Shown: positions 9,810-18,098 of the stretch, one piece after another
Layout of the letters: each line of letters begins with the position of its first letter
Numbering within the stretch: the first letter of the stretch is position 1
DNA from: Anaerobium acetethylicum
GTDB taxonomy: Bacteria; Bacillota; Clostridia; Lachnospirales; Lachnospiraceae
Assembly (NCBI RefSeq): GCF_900096945.1
Contig: NZ_FMKA01000001.1
Span: forward strand, 490,291 to 554,290
Direction of reading: 5' to 3'
DNA length: 64,000 nucleotides
Position numbers and translations under genes: made by a program
The notes under the pieces: generated by a model
Database searches by the model: none
The model's input: the letters and a program-made list of their open reading frames with translations, nothing else
Told to the model about the DNA's origin: nothing

Positions 9810-11519
9810 TTATTTTCCCATGAACAATTCAATGTCGCTGTCAACTGTTCCGATACCAGCGATTCCGAACGTTTCTACCAGGACTTTTGCCACGTTAGGA
9901 GACAGGAACGCAGGCAGTGTAGGTCCTAAATGGATATTCTTAACGCCAAGGTACAGAAGCGCAAGCAAAACGATTACAGCCTTCTGCTCATACCATGCAA
10001 TATTATATGCAATCGGAAGGTCATTCACATCATCAAGTCCGAATACCTCTTTCAGCTTCAGGGCAATCAGTGCCAGAGAATAAGAATCATTACACTGTCC
10101 GGCATCAAGCACTCTTGGAATACCGCCGATATTTCCCAGATCCAGTTTGTTATATTTGTATTTTGCACAACCTGCTGTCAGGATCACTGTATCATTTGGA
10201 AGCTTCTCAGCAAATTCAGTATAGTAATCCCTGCTCTTCATTCTTCCATCACATCCGGCCATAACAAAAAACTTTTTGATTGCTCCGGATTTCACGGCAT
10301 TTACAACTGTGTCTGCAAGCGCGAAAACCTGCTCGTGAGCAAATCCGCCAACGATTTTGCCGGTTTCAATTTCCGTAGGAGACTTGAGGCTCTTTGCAAG
10401 CTGAATGATTTTCGAAAAATCTTTTTTCCCGCTCTGATCCGCTTCAATATGTGTGCAGCCTGGGTATCCGGAAGCACCGGTTGTAAAGATTCTTGACTTT
10501 ACTGACTCGCTCTTTGGAGGTACGATACAGTTTGTCGTAAACAGGATTGGTCCGTTGAAGGATTCGAACTCTTCAAGCTGCTTCCACCATGCATTTCCGT
10601 AGTTTCCGACAAAGTTGTCATATTTCTTGAATGCTGGATAGTAATGTGCCGGCAGCATTTCACTGTGGGTATATACATCGACGCCGGTTCCCCTGGTCTG
10701 TTCGAGAAGCTGTTCGAGATCAGCAAGATCATGGCCTGAAACAAGGATTGCAGGATTGTTTCTTACGCCGATGTTTACTTCCGTGATTTCTGGATTTCCG
10801 TATTTTGTAGTGTTCGCTTCATCCAGCAGGGCCATCGTTGCCACGCCAAACTCGCCAGTCTTTAAAGTAAGTGCAACAAGCTCTTCTGCAGTAAGGCTGT
10901 CATTCAGTGTTGCTGCAAGCGCTTCATATGCAAAAGCATAGATTTCGCTTTTTTCTTTTCCGAGATTCAGCGCATGATGGGCATACGCTGCCATCCCCTT
11001 CAGGCCATAGGTAATCAGTTCCCTGAGTGAACGGACATCTTCGTTTTCAGTAGCCAGAACCCCTACAGAAGCAGCTTTCTGAAGCATCGCTGCTTTTGAA
11101 TCAACCTGAAAAGTTGCCGCATCATGAAGATTATAGACTTCAGCCGGATCCGCTGCTTCGTTCTTTGCTCCGAAAAGCCTTCTGAAAAATCCTCCGCTGC
11201 TCTTTGCGTTCTCAACGAAAAGCTTTCCTCTCAGCTCATCCCTCAAGGCAATCATCTTCGTTATTTCTTTTACAAATGCATCCTCATCAAAATTCGCATT
11301 TGTGATTGTCATAAATAAACTATTGAAAACTTCATGGTTTACTTCACTGAATTCCTTAACGTCAAGTTTCCCTTTTACAATAATTTCGGAAACCCCTTTG
11401 ATTGTGTAAATAAGCAGATCCTGAAGCTTTGCAACCTGTTCATTCTTTCCACACACACCTTTAATCTCACAACCTGTTCCTTTTGCTGCCTCCTGGCACT
11501 GATAACAGAACATACTCAT
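9810..11519 (-). CDS. hcp: Hydroxylamine reductase / hybrid cluster protein
   Basis: The 569-residue protein has the N-terminal cluster motif [13 protein letters not shown]...CG (C-x2-C-x8-C-x5-C). The hybrid-cluster ligand regions are [34 protein letters not shown] and [11 protein letters not shown]. Hcp reduces hydroxylamine and, in several bacteria, nitric oxide, and protects anaerobes from nitrosative stress. There is no hcr reductase gene beside it. GGAGG precedes the ATG by 9 bases. Upstream is a TATAAT promoter with a palindrome centred at -41.5, the classical class II Crp/Fnr position. A Crp/Fnr gene lies immediately upstream in the genome. Confidence 0.93.
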   Translation of the reverse strand: MSMFCYQCQEAAKGTGCEIKGVCGKNEQVAKLQDLLIYTIKGVSEIIVKGKLDVKEFSEVNHEVFNSLFMTITNANFDEDAFVKEITKMIALRDELRGKLFVENAKSSGGFFRRLFGAKNEAADPAEVYNLHDAATFQVDSKAAMLQKAASVGVLATENEDVRSLRELITYGLKGMAAYAHHALNLGKEKSEIYAFAYEALAATLNDSLTAEELVALTLKTGEFGVATMALLDEANTTKYGNPEITEVNIGVRNNPAILVSGHDLADLEQLLEQTRGTGVDVYTHSEMLPAHYYPAFKKYDNFVGNYGNAWWKQLEEFESFNGPILFTTNCIVPPKSESVKSRIFTTGASGYPGCTHIEADQSGKKDFSKIIQLAKSLKSPTEIETGKIVGGFAHEQVFALADTVVNAVKSGAIKKFFVMAGCDGRMKSRDYYTEFAEKLPNDTVILTAGCAKYKYNKLDLGNIGGIPRVLDAGQCNDSYSLALIALKLKEVFGLDDVNDLPIAYNIAWYEQKAVIVLLALLYLGVKNIHLGPTLPAFLSPNVAKVLVETFGIAGIGTVDSDIELFMGK

Positions 11520-11584
11520 CTTAATTTCCTCCTATAATAATTCATAATTTTTTATTTTTTTATATTGTTCCTGTGTCTAAAGGA

Positions 11585-11629
11585 ATTATACGTTAAACTT
11601 TCACACCCTAATGTTGCCCGGGCAACGTT
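11585..11629 (-). promoter_or_regulatory. hcp promoter with Crp/Fnr-type operator
   Basis: TATAAT lies at 11585-11590 (minus strand) with no recognisable -35. Instead the palindrome GTTGCCCGGGCAAC (11613-11626; 20 bp with one mismatched pair at 11610-11629) is centred 41.5 bases before the expected start. Half-sites read TGTTG-N6-CAACG. Confidence 0.65.
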
Positions 11630-11668
11630 TTCTATCGTTTTTACTGCTTTTTCATTTGATAAATCAAG

Positions 11669-11695
11669 AAAGAGCGCCCAATTGCGGCGCTCTTC
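11669..11695 (-). terminator. Terminator of the asr/crp operon
   Basis: AGAGCGCC/GGGCGCTCT hairpin with a short T-rich tail on the minus strand, 18 bases after the regulator stop. Confidence 0.65.
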
Positions 11696-11712
11696 GTACA
11701 AAACATCAAAAA

Positions 11713-12384
11713 TCAATCTATCTTTTCGTATAGTCTGAAGGTATTTCTATCGTAGTCGATCAGCCCTTCCGCCTTCATTCGTGAAAGCTCCCTGGTTAAT
11801 GCACTCCTGTCGGCACAGAGATAATCTGAAAGCTCAATTCTTCCCAGCGGCACTTCAAAATACATGCTCCCGTTGCGCTGGGCCTCCCGGGACAGATAGG
11901 TAAGGATTTTTTCCCGCAGACTCTTTTTTGATGTGACTTCCAGTTTTTCCATCAGCTGAATATTTTTCTGGGCAATCAGAATCACGACATTGTCGATCAG
12001 TGTATTATGAAAACTGCATGCTCTGTGGCAGGAATGCAGGATCCGCTCAAAAGAAAGGAACATGACTGTACAGTCCGCTGCCGCCTGAAAGGAAACAGTA
12101 GAGTTATAGGACCTGCTGCAGACGAATGTTTCTCCAAACACGCTCTTTTCCGTCATGATTGCCAGAATTGTCTTATTTCCCCATATGTCTTCCTTCACCA
12201 TCTGCACAGTCCCCTGCAGAACCACTCCCACAGACTTAATATCGTCACCAGAATGAGTTATATAATTCCCCTTTTTGAAGGATTTCACATATGGTTTCAG
12301 ACAGGTAAGCATGGAGTCCAGCTCTTCTTTTTTTATATTGCCGAAAAGAGGAGTCTCCATCAGCAAGTCGATATATTCTTTCAT
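11713..12384 (-). CDS. Crp/Fnr-family transcriptional regulator
   Basis: The 223-residue protein has a cyclic-nucleotide-binding-type beta-barrel (about 10-125, with GVVLQGTVQMVKE and SVFGETFVC), a long dimer helix, and a C-terminal winged HTH (LGRIELSDYLCADRSALTRELSRMKAEGLI). There is no N-terminal Fnr-type cysteine cluster, although scattered Cys and His residues (SCHRACSFH) could bind a metal or haem. It is the last gene of the sulfite operon and neighbours hcp, so it probably controls both; HcpR-like regulators do this in other anaerobes. The start at 12384 is chosen because AAAGG lies 6 bases upstream. A longer frame would overlap asrC by about 80 bases. Confidence 0.8.
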   Translation of the reverse strand: MKEYIDLLMETPLFGNIKKEELDSMLTCLKPYVKSFKKGNYITHSGDDIKSVGVVLQGTVQMVKEDIWGNKTILAIMTEKSVFGETFVCSRSYNSTVSFQAAADCTVMFLSFERILHSCHRACSFHNTLIDNVVILIAQKNIQLMEKLEVTSKKSLREKILTYLSREAQRNGSMYFEVPLGRIELSDYLCADRSALTRELSRMKAEGLIDYDRNTFRLYEKID

Positions 12385-12407
12385 TTTATCCCTTTCTAAA
12401 TCCTCAC

Positions 12408-13370
12408 TTAATACTTTATGCCCTTCCAATAAACGGGGGTGTACACCTCTGCCATATCCGGAAGCTTCACGTCTTTCAGAGCCCATTTTCTGAACTCCTC
12501 AAAACCTGTTCTGTCGACAATATAACCGATATGCTCCTTGCCTCCCGGAGCCTCCGGATCAATATAATTATTCACATAATCATAAGTGTTCAATATGATT
12601 TTAATGATGCTTTCCTCATCGACCCATTTGATGAAATCCTCACCCATACGGGGATTCTTCTTCCCAGTTCTTCCAAAAAGAGTAAGGCGGTACAGTTTCT
12701 CACTGCCTCTGGTCCATGCTCCTGTAGGGCAGGCCAGGACACATTCGCCGCAGCCGATACATTTGGCCTCATTCCGTTCCACTTTATAGTTGACTGTCTT
12801 GAGGACGTTGACTGATTTCTTTTTGCAGGCTTTCACACAGGCCTCGCAGTTCACACATCTGTCTTTGTCATACTGAGGCTCCGTCATGCCCATGATTCCG
12901 AAATCATGCATTCTCACCTTGGCACAATCATTTGGACATCCTGTAAGGGCTATCTTGAAATGCAGGTCGTTTGGAAAAACCGCCTTCTCGATACGCTGGG
13001 CAAATGCGGTCGTATCATAGCATGCATAGGGACATACGCGGTTTCCGATACATGCGGTAATATTACGGGTCCCTGCAGCCGGGTATCCTCCGCCTGGCAG
13101 TTCCTGATTGATGTTCAGGCCTTCTATAACGGGCTGGAGAAGTTCATTCACCCGGGGCATATCTTCGAATTTTATGCCTGGAATCTCAAATCCCTGCCTG
13201 CTTGTTATGTGGATCGTCCCGTTGCCATAGGTGTCGGCTATATTTTGAATCATGGAAAGATATTTCGCTTCTAAGTGGCCTCCTGGAACACGTACTCTGG
13301 AAGCCGTTATTCCCCTCTCCTTTGTCACGCGGAAGGCATTCTTCTTAAGCAGCTTTGTATTCATGTCCAT
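12408..13370 (-). CDS. asrC: Anaerobic sulfite reductase subunit C
   Basis: The 320-residue protein resembles siroheme sulfite reductases. An N-terminal ferrite-reductase half carries TSRQGFEIPGI, and the siroheme/4Fe-4S ligands lie in ACIGNRVCPYAC and GCPNDCAKVR. An inserted ferredoxin domain has two 4Fe-4S motifs (CVNCEACVKAC and CIGCGECVLACP). AsrC carries the site where sulfite is reduced to sulfide; electrons come from AsrA/AsrB. The start at MDMN (13370) has GGAGAG 8 bases upstream. An in-frame TTG at 13394 would overlap asrB. It follows asrB after 16 bases. Confidence 0.92.
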   Translation of the reverse strand: MDMNTKLLKKNAFRVTKERGITASRVRVPGGHLEAKYLSMIQNIADTYGNGTIHITSRQGFEIPGIKFEDMPRVNELLQPVIEGLNINQELPGGGYPAAGTRNITACIGNRVCPYACYDTTAFAQRIEKAVFPNDLHFKIALTGCPNDCAKVRMHDFGIMGMTEPQYDKDRCVNCEACVKACKKKSVNVLKTVNYKVERNEAKCIGCGECVLACPTGAWTRGSEKLYRLTLFGRTGKKNPRMGEDFIKWVDEESIIKIILNTYDYVNNYIDPEAPGGKEHIGYIVDRTGFEEFRKWALKDVKLPDMAEVYTPVYWKGIKY

Positions 13371-13386
13371 CCTGTTCTCTCCTCTC

Positions 13387-14181
13387 CTAGTCAATCAGTT
13401 TACGGCCTTTTGTAAAATTAAATACAGGGCCGTCCAGACAGACATATGTATCATCAATCTTACAATGGCCGCACTTCCCAATACCGCAGCACATCTTTCT
13501 TTCATGGGAAATCCAGATATTTTCTTCACGGAATCCGGCATTTAAAAGTCCCTGGGTTGAAAAATGCATCATAACCGGCGGTCCGACTACTATTGCAGCC
13601 GCATTGCTGACATCATCCAGCCTGAGTTTCGGAATGTATTCGGTTACAAGTCCAATATGGCATTGTTCATCGTCATCGGCGCAGTCAACAGTCAGTATGA
13701 CATCCATGTTCTTTTCCCAACGTTCGAAATCCTTATGGAACAGAATATCCTTCGGTGTCTTGAATCCGGCTATCAGGGTCATCCCTTTCACGTCTCCGGG
13801 ATGTTCTGAAAAATAGTCCACGACTCCCCTGACAGGCGATAGTCCCGTTCCGCCGGCAATTACAACAAGTTCCCTTCCCTTATAGAGGTTCACATCAAAA
13901 CCGTTCCCGTAAGGTCCTCTCAGAAACATCCTGTCGCCGGCATAGCGTTCAAAGATTTCATTCGTAACCTTTCCGACACGGCGTATAGTCAGGTCGACCA
14001 GGCCGCCTCCGACACCGCTGACCGATATAGGTGCTTCCCCATACTTCGGAATTGAGACTTCAAAAAACTGGCCGGGCTTTACTTCGCCATCGTAGGTCAT
14101 CCTGAATGTATATTCAATGTCAGTATGCTTGATCACTTCCTTTATTTCAGACAGAAACGGAACATATTCATTTTTCATCAT
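13387..14181 (-). CDS. asrB: Anaerobic sulfite reductase subunit B
   Basis: The 264-residue protein is a ferredoxin-NADP-reductase-like subunit. It has an FAD domain (about 1-100), a nucleotide-binding domain (VVIAGGTGLSPVRGVVDYF) and a C-terminal 2Fe-2S motif (CCGIGKCGHCKIDDTYVCLDGP), like PyrK/HydG-type proteins. AsrB passes electrons from NADH towards AsrA and AsrC in the cytoplasm. It overlaps the end of asrA by 14 bases, indicating translational coupling. Length is normal. Confidence 0.92.
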   Translation of the reverse strand: MMKNEYVPFLSEIKEVIKHTDIEYTFRMTYDGEVKPGQFFEVSIPKYGEAPISVSGVGGGLVDLTIRRVGKVTNEIFERYAGDRMFLRGPYGNGFDVNLYKGRELVVIAGGTGLSPVRGVVDYFSEHPGDVKGMTLIAGFKTPKDILFHKDFERWEKNMDVILTVDCADDDEQCHIGLVTEYIPKLRLDDVSNAAAIVVGPPVMMHFSTQGLLNAGFREENIWISHERKMCCGIGKCGHCKIDDTYVCLDGPVFNFTKGRKLID

Positions 14182-15190
14182 GGTCGTTCACCTCCGCAAC
14201 CGCATCCTTCAGTTTATTGATAATGTTTGAGAATGAAATATATTCCGGGCAGGCATCATCGCATCTGCCGCAGCCGACGCACATATGGTACCCGAAACGT
14301 TTTTTAAAGTCGTAGACCTTATGAAGCGTCTTAAATCTCATCCTCTGGCCATTTTTCTGCCTGTAGGAGCCGCCTCCCGCAACATCCGTGTACCCGTTGA
14401 CCATACACGACGCTGTCACCCTGCGACGCTCGCCAACCTTGCCGTTATCCGTATAGAAAATGTCCTGCATTGTAAAACAGGTGCATGTAGGGCATACATA
14501 ATTGCAGCGTCCGCAGTCTATGCAGCGTTTGTCGTATTCGTCCCACATCCTGGATTTTGAAACGTCCAGAGAAAGGCCCTCCGGAACTTCCACCCGAACC
14601 TCGGTCTCCGTTACATAGGAAGGACTGACTTCCTTCTTCTCCATGCTGTTTGCCAGAAAAAGCGGCTCCCAGTCTGAATAGTGGTTATCCACCGCATAGC
14701 CGTCTCCGTCCTTTTCAATACTTGCATCATAGAAATCCGCCCTGTTTGTTTCCATATCAACGCAGAAGCAGTTTTCAAATGCCTGCTTACAGCCAAGAAG
14801 GACGAACCTGACATTTTCCCTAAGCCTTTTATAATAATAGTCTTCAAAACCGTTCTTGAGATAGATTTCATCCAGACGCCTGACCGCATGAAGATCGCAG
14901 CTTCTCAACAGAATAACTGCGCCTTTTTTAGGTCCGTCCGCCTCCTTGACCTGCTCTTCCGTAAAGAAAAACAGTGTCTCTGACATGGGGAGCAGAATGT
15001 CCTTGAAGGAAAAATGGGATTTCAGATCAAATTCAATCTCCTCCACCTTATTGATTTCTTCATAACGAACAGAATCAGTATCCGAGAAGGCACCTTTTCC
15101 TTCCATGCGCTTCGGTGCATAAACATGATACTCCTCAGCCCATTTTTCAAACACGGCATTTATTCCGTTTTCGGCAAATAAAAAACCCAT
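14168..15190 (-). CDS. asrA: Anaerobic sulfite reductase subunit A
   Basis: The 340-residue iron-sulfur protein has two C-terminal ferredoxin-like clusters (CIDCGRCNYVCPTCTCF at about 220 and CVGCGRCDDACPEY at about 310). The N-terminal domain resembles the HdrA2/hydrogenase beta-subunit group. In the AsrABC complex, AsrA relays electrons to AsrC. The gene starts 4 bases after the channel gene stop with AGAGGTG upstream, so all asr genes form one operon. Confidence 0.9.
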   Translation of the reverse strand: MGFLFAENGINAVFEKWAEEYHVYAPKRMEGKGAFSDTDSVRYEEINKVEEIEFDLKSHFSFKDILLPMSETLFFFTEEQVKEADGPKKGAVILLRSCDLHAVRRLDEIYLKNGFEDYYYKRLRENVRFVLLGCKQAFENCFCVDMETNRADFYDASIEKDGDGYAVDNHYSDWEPLFLANSMEKKEVSPSYVTETEVRVEVPEGLSLDVSKSRMWDEYDKRCIDCGRCNYVCPTCTCFTMQDIFYTDNGKVGERRRVTASCMVNGYTDVAGGGSYRQKNGQRMRFKTLHKVYDFKKRFGYHMCVGCGRCDDACPEYISFSNIINKLKDAVAEVNDHDEK

Positions 15191-15194
15191 ATGC

Positions 15195-15962
15195 TTACAC
15201 CTCTTTCTTTCTGGAAATCAGGAAATACGGTATCGCCAGACAAACGATTCCACCGAACATATTTCCCAACGTTACCGTTAAAATATTGTAGAAATATCCT
15301 CCCATACTGACTCCCGCATCAAAAGGAGCAATCAGGGCGACTGTGAGCAGAGTCATATTTGCAATGCTGTGCTCGAATCCACTGGTGATGAATGCAAAAA
15401 GGCACCAGAAAATCATGATCAGTTTCCCGCTTTCCGACTTGCACCTGAAACCGCACCACGTGCCAAGGCAGACAAGGATATTGCATAGAACCGCCCGTAG
15501 AAACAAGGGCACAAGGTCTATTCCCATCTTTGCTGCTCCGGTGGCAGCGATAAATTCACCGGTTGCTCCTGTGGCGAATCCTGCTCCTGCAAAAGCAAAT
15601 GCAAGCAGGATCGATCCGATCCAGTTGCCCACATAGCATGCCAGCAGCAGGATAAGCGCATCCTTCATGGATACCGTCCTGCCCATCACTCCGCCGGCAA
15701 TCACCAGGTTGTTTCCTGTAAAAAGTTCAGCACCGGCAATCAGTACCAGGCTGAGCGCGATGCCAAAAGAACATCCCATTACAATCTTGACATAAGGTTG
15801 TCCGTTAAGCATGCCTCCTATCGTAAAAATCAACAGGATCCCGAACCCGATATAAGCGCCAGCCAGCATGGATGCCAGCAGATACCCTGTCGGGTTGTTT
15901 TTCAAAAAAGCCGTTTTGCTCTTTGCTGCCTGTGTAAGTGCAGCGAATTCTTCGTTGTACAT
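15195..15962 (-). CDS. FNT-family channel, probable hydrosulfide channel of the asr operon
   Basis: The 255-residue protein has six membrane segments and FNT landmarks: AGAYIGFGILLIFTIGG, AGAELFTGNNLVIAGGVMG and the re-entrant NWIGSILLAF region. FNT proteins are pentameric channels for formate, nitrite or hydrosulfide. In Clostridioides difficile the FNT protein encoded with asrABC was shown to be a hydrosulfide channel. The identical context here supports export of the HS- made by AsrABC, though this is inference from synteny. AAAGGGGG precedes the ATG. It is the first gene of the operon. Confidence 0.82.
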   Translation of the reverse strand: MYNEEFAALTQAAKSKTAFLKNNPTGYLLASMLAGAYIGFGILLIFTIGGMLNGQPYVKIVMGCSFGIALSLVLIAGAELFTGNNLVIAGGVMGRTVSMKDALILLLACYVGNWIGSILLAFAFAGAGFATGATGEFIAATGAAKMGIDLVPLFLRAVLCNILVCLGTWCGFRCKSESGKLIMIFWCLFAFITSGFEHSIANMTLLTVALIAPFDAGVSMGGYFYNILTVTLGNMFGGIVCLAIPYFLISRKKEV

Positions 15963-16030
15963 GGCTTTGCCCCCTTTGAAATTTATGAAAAATCTGTAGT
16001 CCCCAAGTCTGTTTCAGAAGATCTCAGCTT

Positions 16031-16048
16031 TTGTTAATAATATAACAA
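16031..16048. promoter_or_regulatory. Crp/Fnr-type palindrome upstream of the asr operon
   Basis: Perfect TTGTTA-N6-TAACAA, centred about 78 bases before the channel gene start. A TATAAT on the minus strand (16050-16055) would place its start inside the palindrome and imply repression. Placing the site at -41.5 instead gives only a poor -10. The mode of action is open. Confidence 0.5.
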
Positions 16049-16211
16049 TATTATAACATACCACGACCGATTCGGATGTGGCAGATATCACATCACACTG
16101 ATCATTTCGTAGCGTTCATGCATCCCCGTCACAGTTTCAATTATCCAAATTCATCTGGTAATAATCCAAATAGTCAATCTCATGTTATTATTATACAATA
16201 TTTACTGACAT

Positions 16212-16263
16212 ACAATCAATAGCCTTTATCCGCCTCCACTGTCATAAATCATTGATTGTATAA
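16212..16263. repeat. 11-bp inverted repeat with 30-base loop
   Basis: ATACAATCAAT (16212-16222) and ATTGATTGTAT (16253-16263) are exact complements. They lie between the asr operator region and the hydrogenase terminator. The rest of 16064-16272 holds nothing I recognise. Confidence 0.4.
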
Positions 16264-16273
16264 AAACAAAAAA

Positions 16274-16307
16274 CACCCGAACCCTCTGTTTCCAGAAGGT
16301 TCGGGTG
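16274..16307 (-). terminator. Terminator of hydrogenase operon 1
   Basis: CACCCGAACC/GGTTCGGGTG stem followed by TTTTTTGTTTTT on the minus strand, 15 bases after the hndD1 stop. Confidence 0.85.
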
Positions 16308-16321
16308 CCTGACCATTATAT

Positions 16322-18064
16322 TTAGTTGATGCTTCTCTTTACATAAGTTGTATGAAGGATATGGTGAGCCTTGTGGCTTCCAGGTTTTCCGAAATATGTA
16401 TCGTAAAGCTCTTTAATTGCAGGATTTTCATGTGATTTTCTGATCACGTTTGCATTGTCGATATCATAAAGAACTTTTGCACGGAGGGTTCTGTAGTCGG
16501 TAAAGTTTCTTGTATCTGCAGAAACCTGAGGCATTCCGCCACCGTTGATACAGCCGCCCGGGCATCCCATGATTTCGATAAAGTGATAATCCGCTTCTCC
16601 TGAACGTACTTTTTCAAGAAGCTTCTTCGCATTGCTCATGCCTGAAGTAACAGCTACTTTTACATCCATTCCTGCTACATTGTAGACAGCTTCCTTGATT
16701 CCATCAAGACCCCTTACGTCAGAAAATTCCAATTTTGCAAGTTCTTCGCCTGTAAGCGTTTCAACCGCTGTTCTGAGGGCTGCTTCCATAACACCGCCTG
16801 ATGTACCGAAGATTACAGCCGCACCTGTTGAGATGCCAAGCGGATTGTCGAACTGTTCATCTGGAAGTGAAGAGAAGTTGATGCCTGCACGTTTGATCAT
16901 TCTGCCGAGTTCTCTTACTGTCAATACGATATCAACATCTGGAACCTCTGCTGCATCCTGGTCGTCACGTCCTATTTCGAACTTCTTAGCAGTACATGGC
17001 ATACAGGAAACTACAAAGATATCCTTTGGATCTATGCCCATTTTTTCTGCATAATAAGTCTTGACAGTGGCACCGAACATCTGCTGTGGTGACTTACATG
17101 ATGAAAGATTGTCAAGCATGTCAGGGAAGTAGAATTCTGCGAATTTGATCCATCCTGGTGAACATGAAGTAATGAGTGGAAGTTTTCCGCCATTCTGTAC
17201 ACGGTCAAGAAGCTCATTCGCTTCTTCCATGATTGTAAGATCGGCTGCAAGATCAGTATCAAACACCCTGTCAAAGCCTAAGCGGCGGAGTGCTGAAACC
17301 ATTTTACCCTCAGTGTCAGTTCCGATAGGCATTCCGAATTCTTCACCTAAACCGGCACGAACGGAAGGAGCTGTCTGAACAACAACATGTTTTGTAGGAT
17401 CTGCAATTGCTGCAAACACTTCATTTACATGATCTTTTTCTGAAAGGGCTCCGGTTGGGCAGACTGCGATACACTGTCCGCATGAGATACAGCTTGTTTC
17501 AGCAAGTCCCATATCAAACGCTGATGCAAGGTTTGTGTTAAATCCACGTTCATTAGCGCCGATTACTCCAACCACCTGTACCTTTGAACATACTGCTTCA
17601 CAGCGTCTGCAAAGGATACATTTGTTGTTGTCACGGTACATATGAGCTGCTGAATAATCGATTGCATATTCATTTGCTTCTCCCGCATAGAATTCTTCAT
17701 CATCCACGCCAAGTTCAGCACATAATTTCTGTAATTCACAGCTTCCGCTTCTTACGCATGAGAGACATTTTTTGTCGTGATCTGAAAGGATCAGCTGAAG
17801 TGTTTTCTTTCTGGAATCCAATACTTTTGGAGTATTTGTCCATACTTCCATTCCTTCATTTACAGGATATACGCATGAAGTCACAAGGCTTCTAGCACCT
17901 TTAACTTCTACAACACAGATACGGCAGGCACCGATTTCATTGATATCCTTTAAGAAACAGAGAGTCGGGATCTCAATATGGGCCTGTCTGGCAGCCGCCA
18001 GAATGGTTGAACCTTTTGGTGCAGCAACATCCACACCGTTTATTTTTATATTTACGGTTTCCAT
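16322..18064 (-). CDS. hndD: NAD(P)-linked [FeFe] hydrogenase catalytic subunit (copy 1)
   Basis: The 580-residue protein has an N-terminal 2Fe-2S domain (CFLKDINEIGACRICVVEV), a His-Cys 4Fe-4S segment (CLSCVRSGSCELQKLC), two ferredoxin clusters (CILCRRCEAVC and CISCGQCIAVCP) and the H-cluster domain. The H-cluster loops are TSCSPGW (L1), MPCTAKKFE (L2) and EIMGCPGGCINGGG (L3). A C-terminal SSU-like tail with HTTYVKRS completes it. It produces or uses H2 together with HndA-C, probably by confurcating ferredoxin and NAD(P)H. The L1 loop has Ser where the classical TSCCPxW has its second Cys; see findings. AAGGAGG precedes the ATG. Confidence 0.9.
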   Translation of the reverse strand: METVNIKINGVDVAAPKGSTILAAARQAHIEIPTLCFLKDINEIGACRICVVEVKGARSLVTSCVYPVNEGMEVWTNTPKVLDSRKKTLQLILSDHDKKCLSCVRSGSCELQKLCAELGVDDEEFYAGEANEYAIDYSAAHMYRDNNKCILCRRCEAVCSKVQVVGVIGANERGFNTNLASAFDMGLAETSCISCGQCIAVCPTGALSEKDHVNEVFAAIADPTKHVVVQTAPSVRAGLGEEFGMPIGTDTEGKMVSALRRLGFDRVFDTDLAADLTIMEEANELLDRVQNGGKLPLITSCSPGWIKFAEFYFPDMLDNLSSCKSPQQMFGATVKTYYAEKMGIDPKDIFVVSCMPCTAKKFEIGRDDQDAAEVPDVDIVLTVRELGRMIKRAGINFSSLPDEQFDNPLGISTGAAVIFGTSGGVMEAALRTAVETLTGEELAKLEFSDVRGLDGIKEAVYNVAGMDVKVAVTSGMSNAKKLLEKVRSGEADYHFIEIMGCPGGCINGGGMPQVSADTRNFTDYRTLRAKVLYDIDNANVIRKSHENPAIKELYDTYFGKPGSHKAHHILHTTYVKRSIN

Positions 18065-18098
18065 TATAAACCTCCTTATAGACTGTTAATTTACTATA

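Noticed and set aside
12385-12486. Longer N-terminus for the Crp/Fnr regulator
   Set aside because: It would overlap asrC by about 80 bases, and a proper ribosome site precedes the internal ATG.
16050-16080. Firm asr promoter from the TATAAT at 16050-16055
   Set aside because: No -35 at proper spacing; kept only as one of two options in the operator entry.
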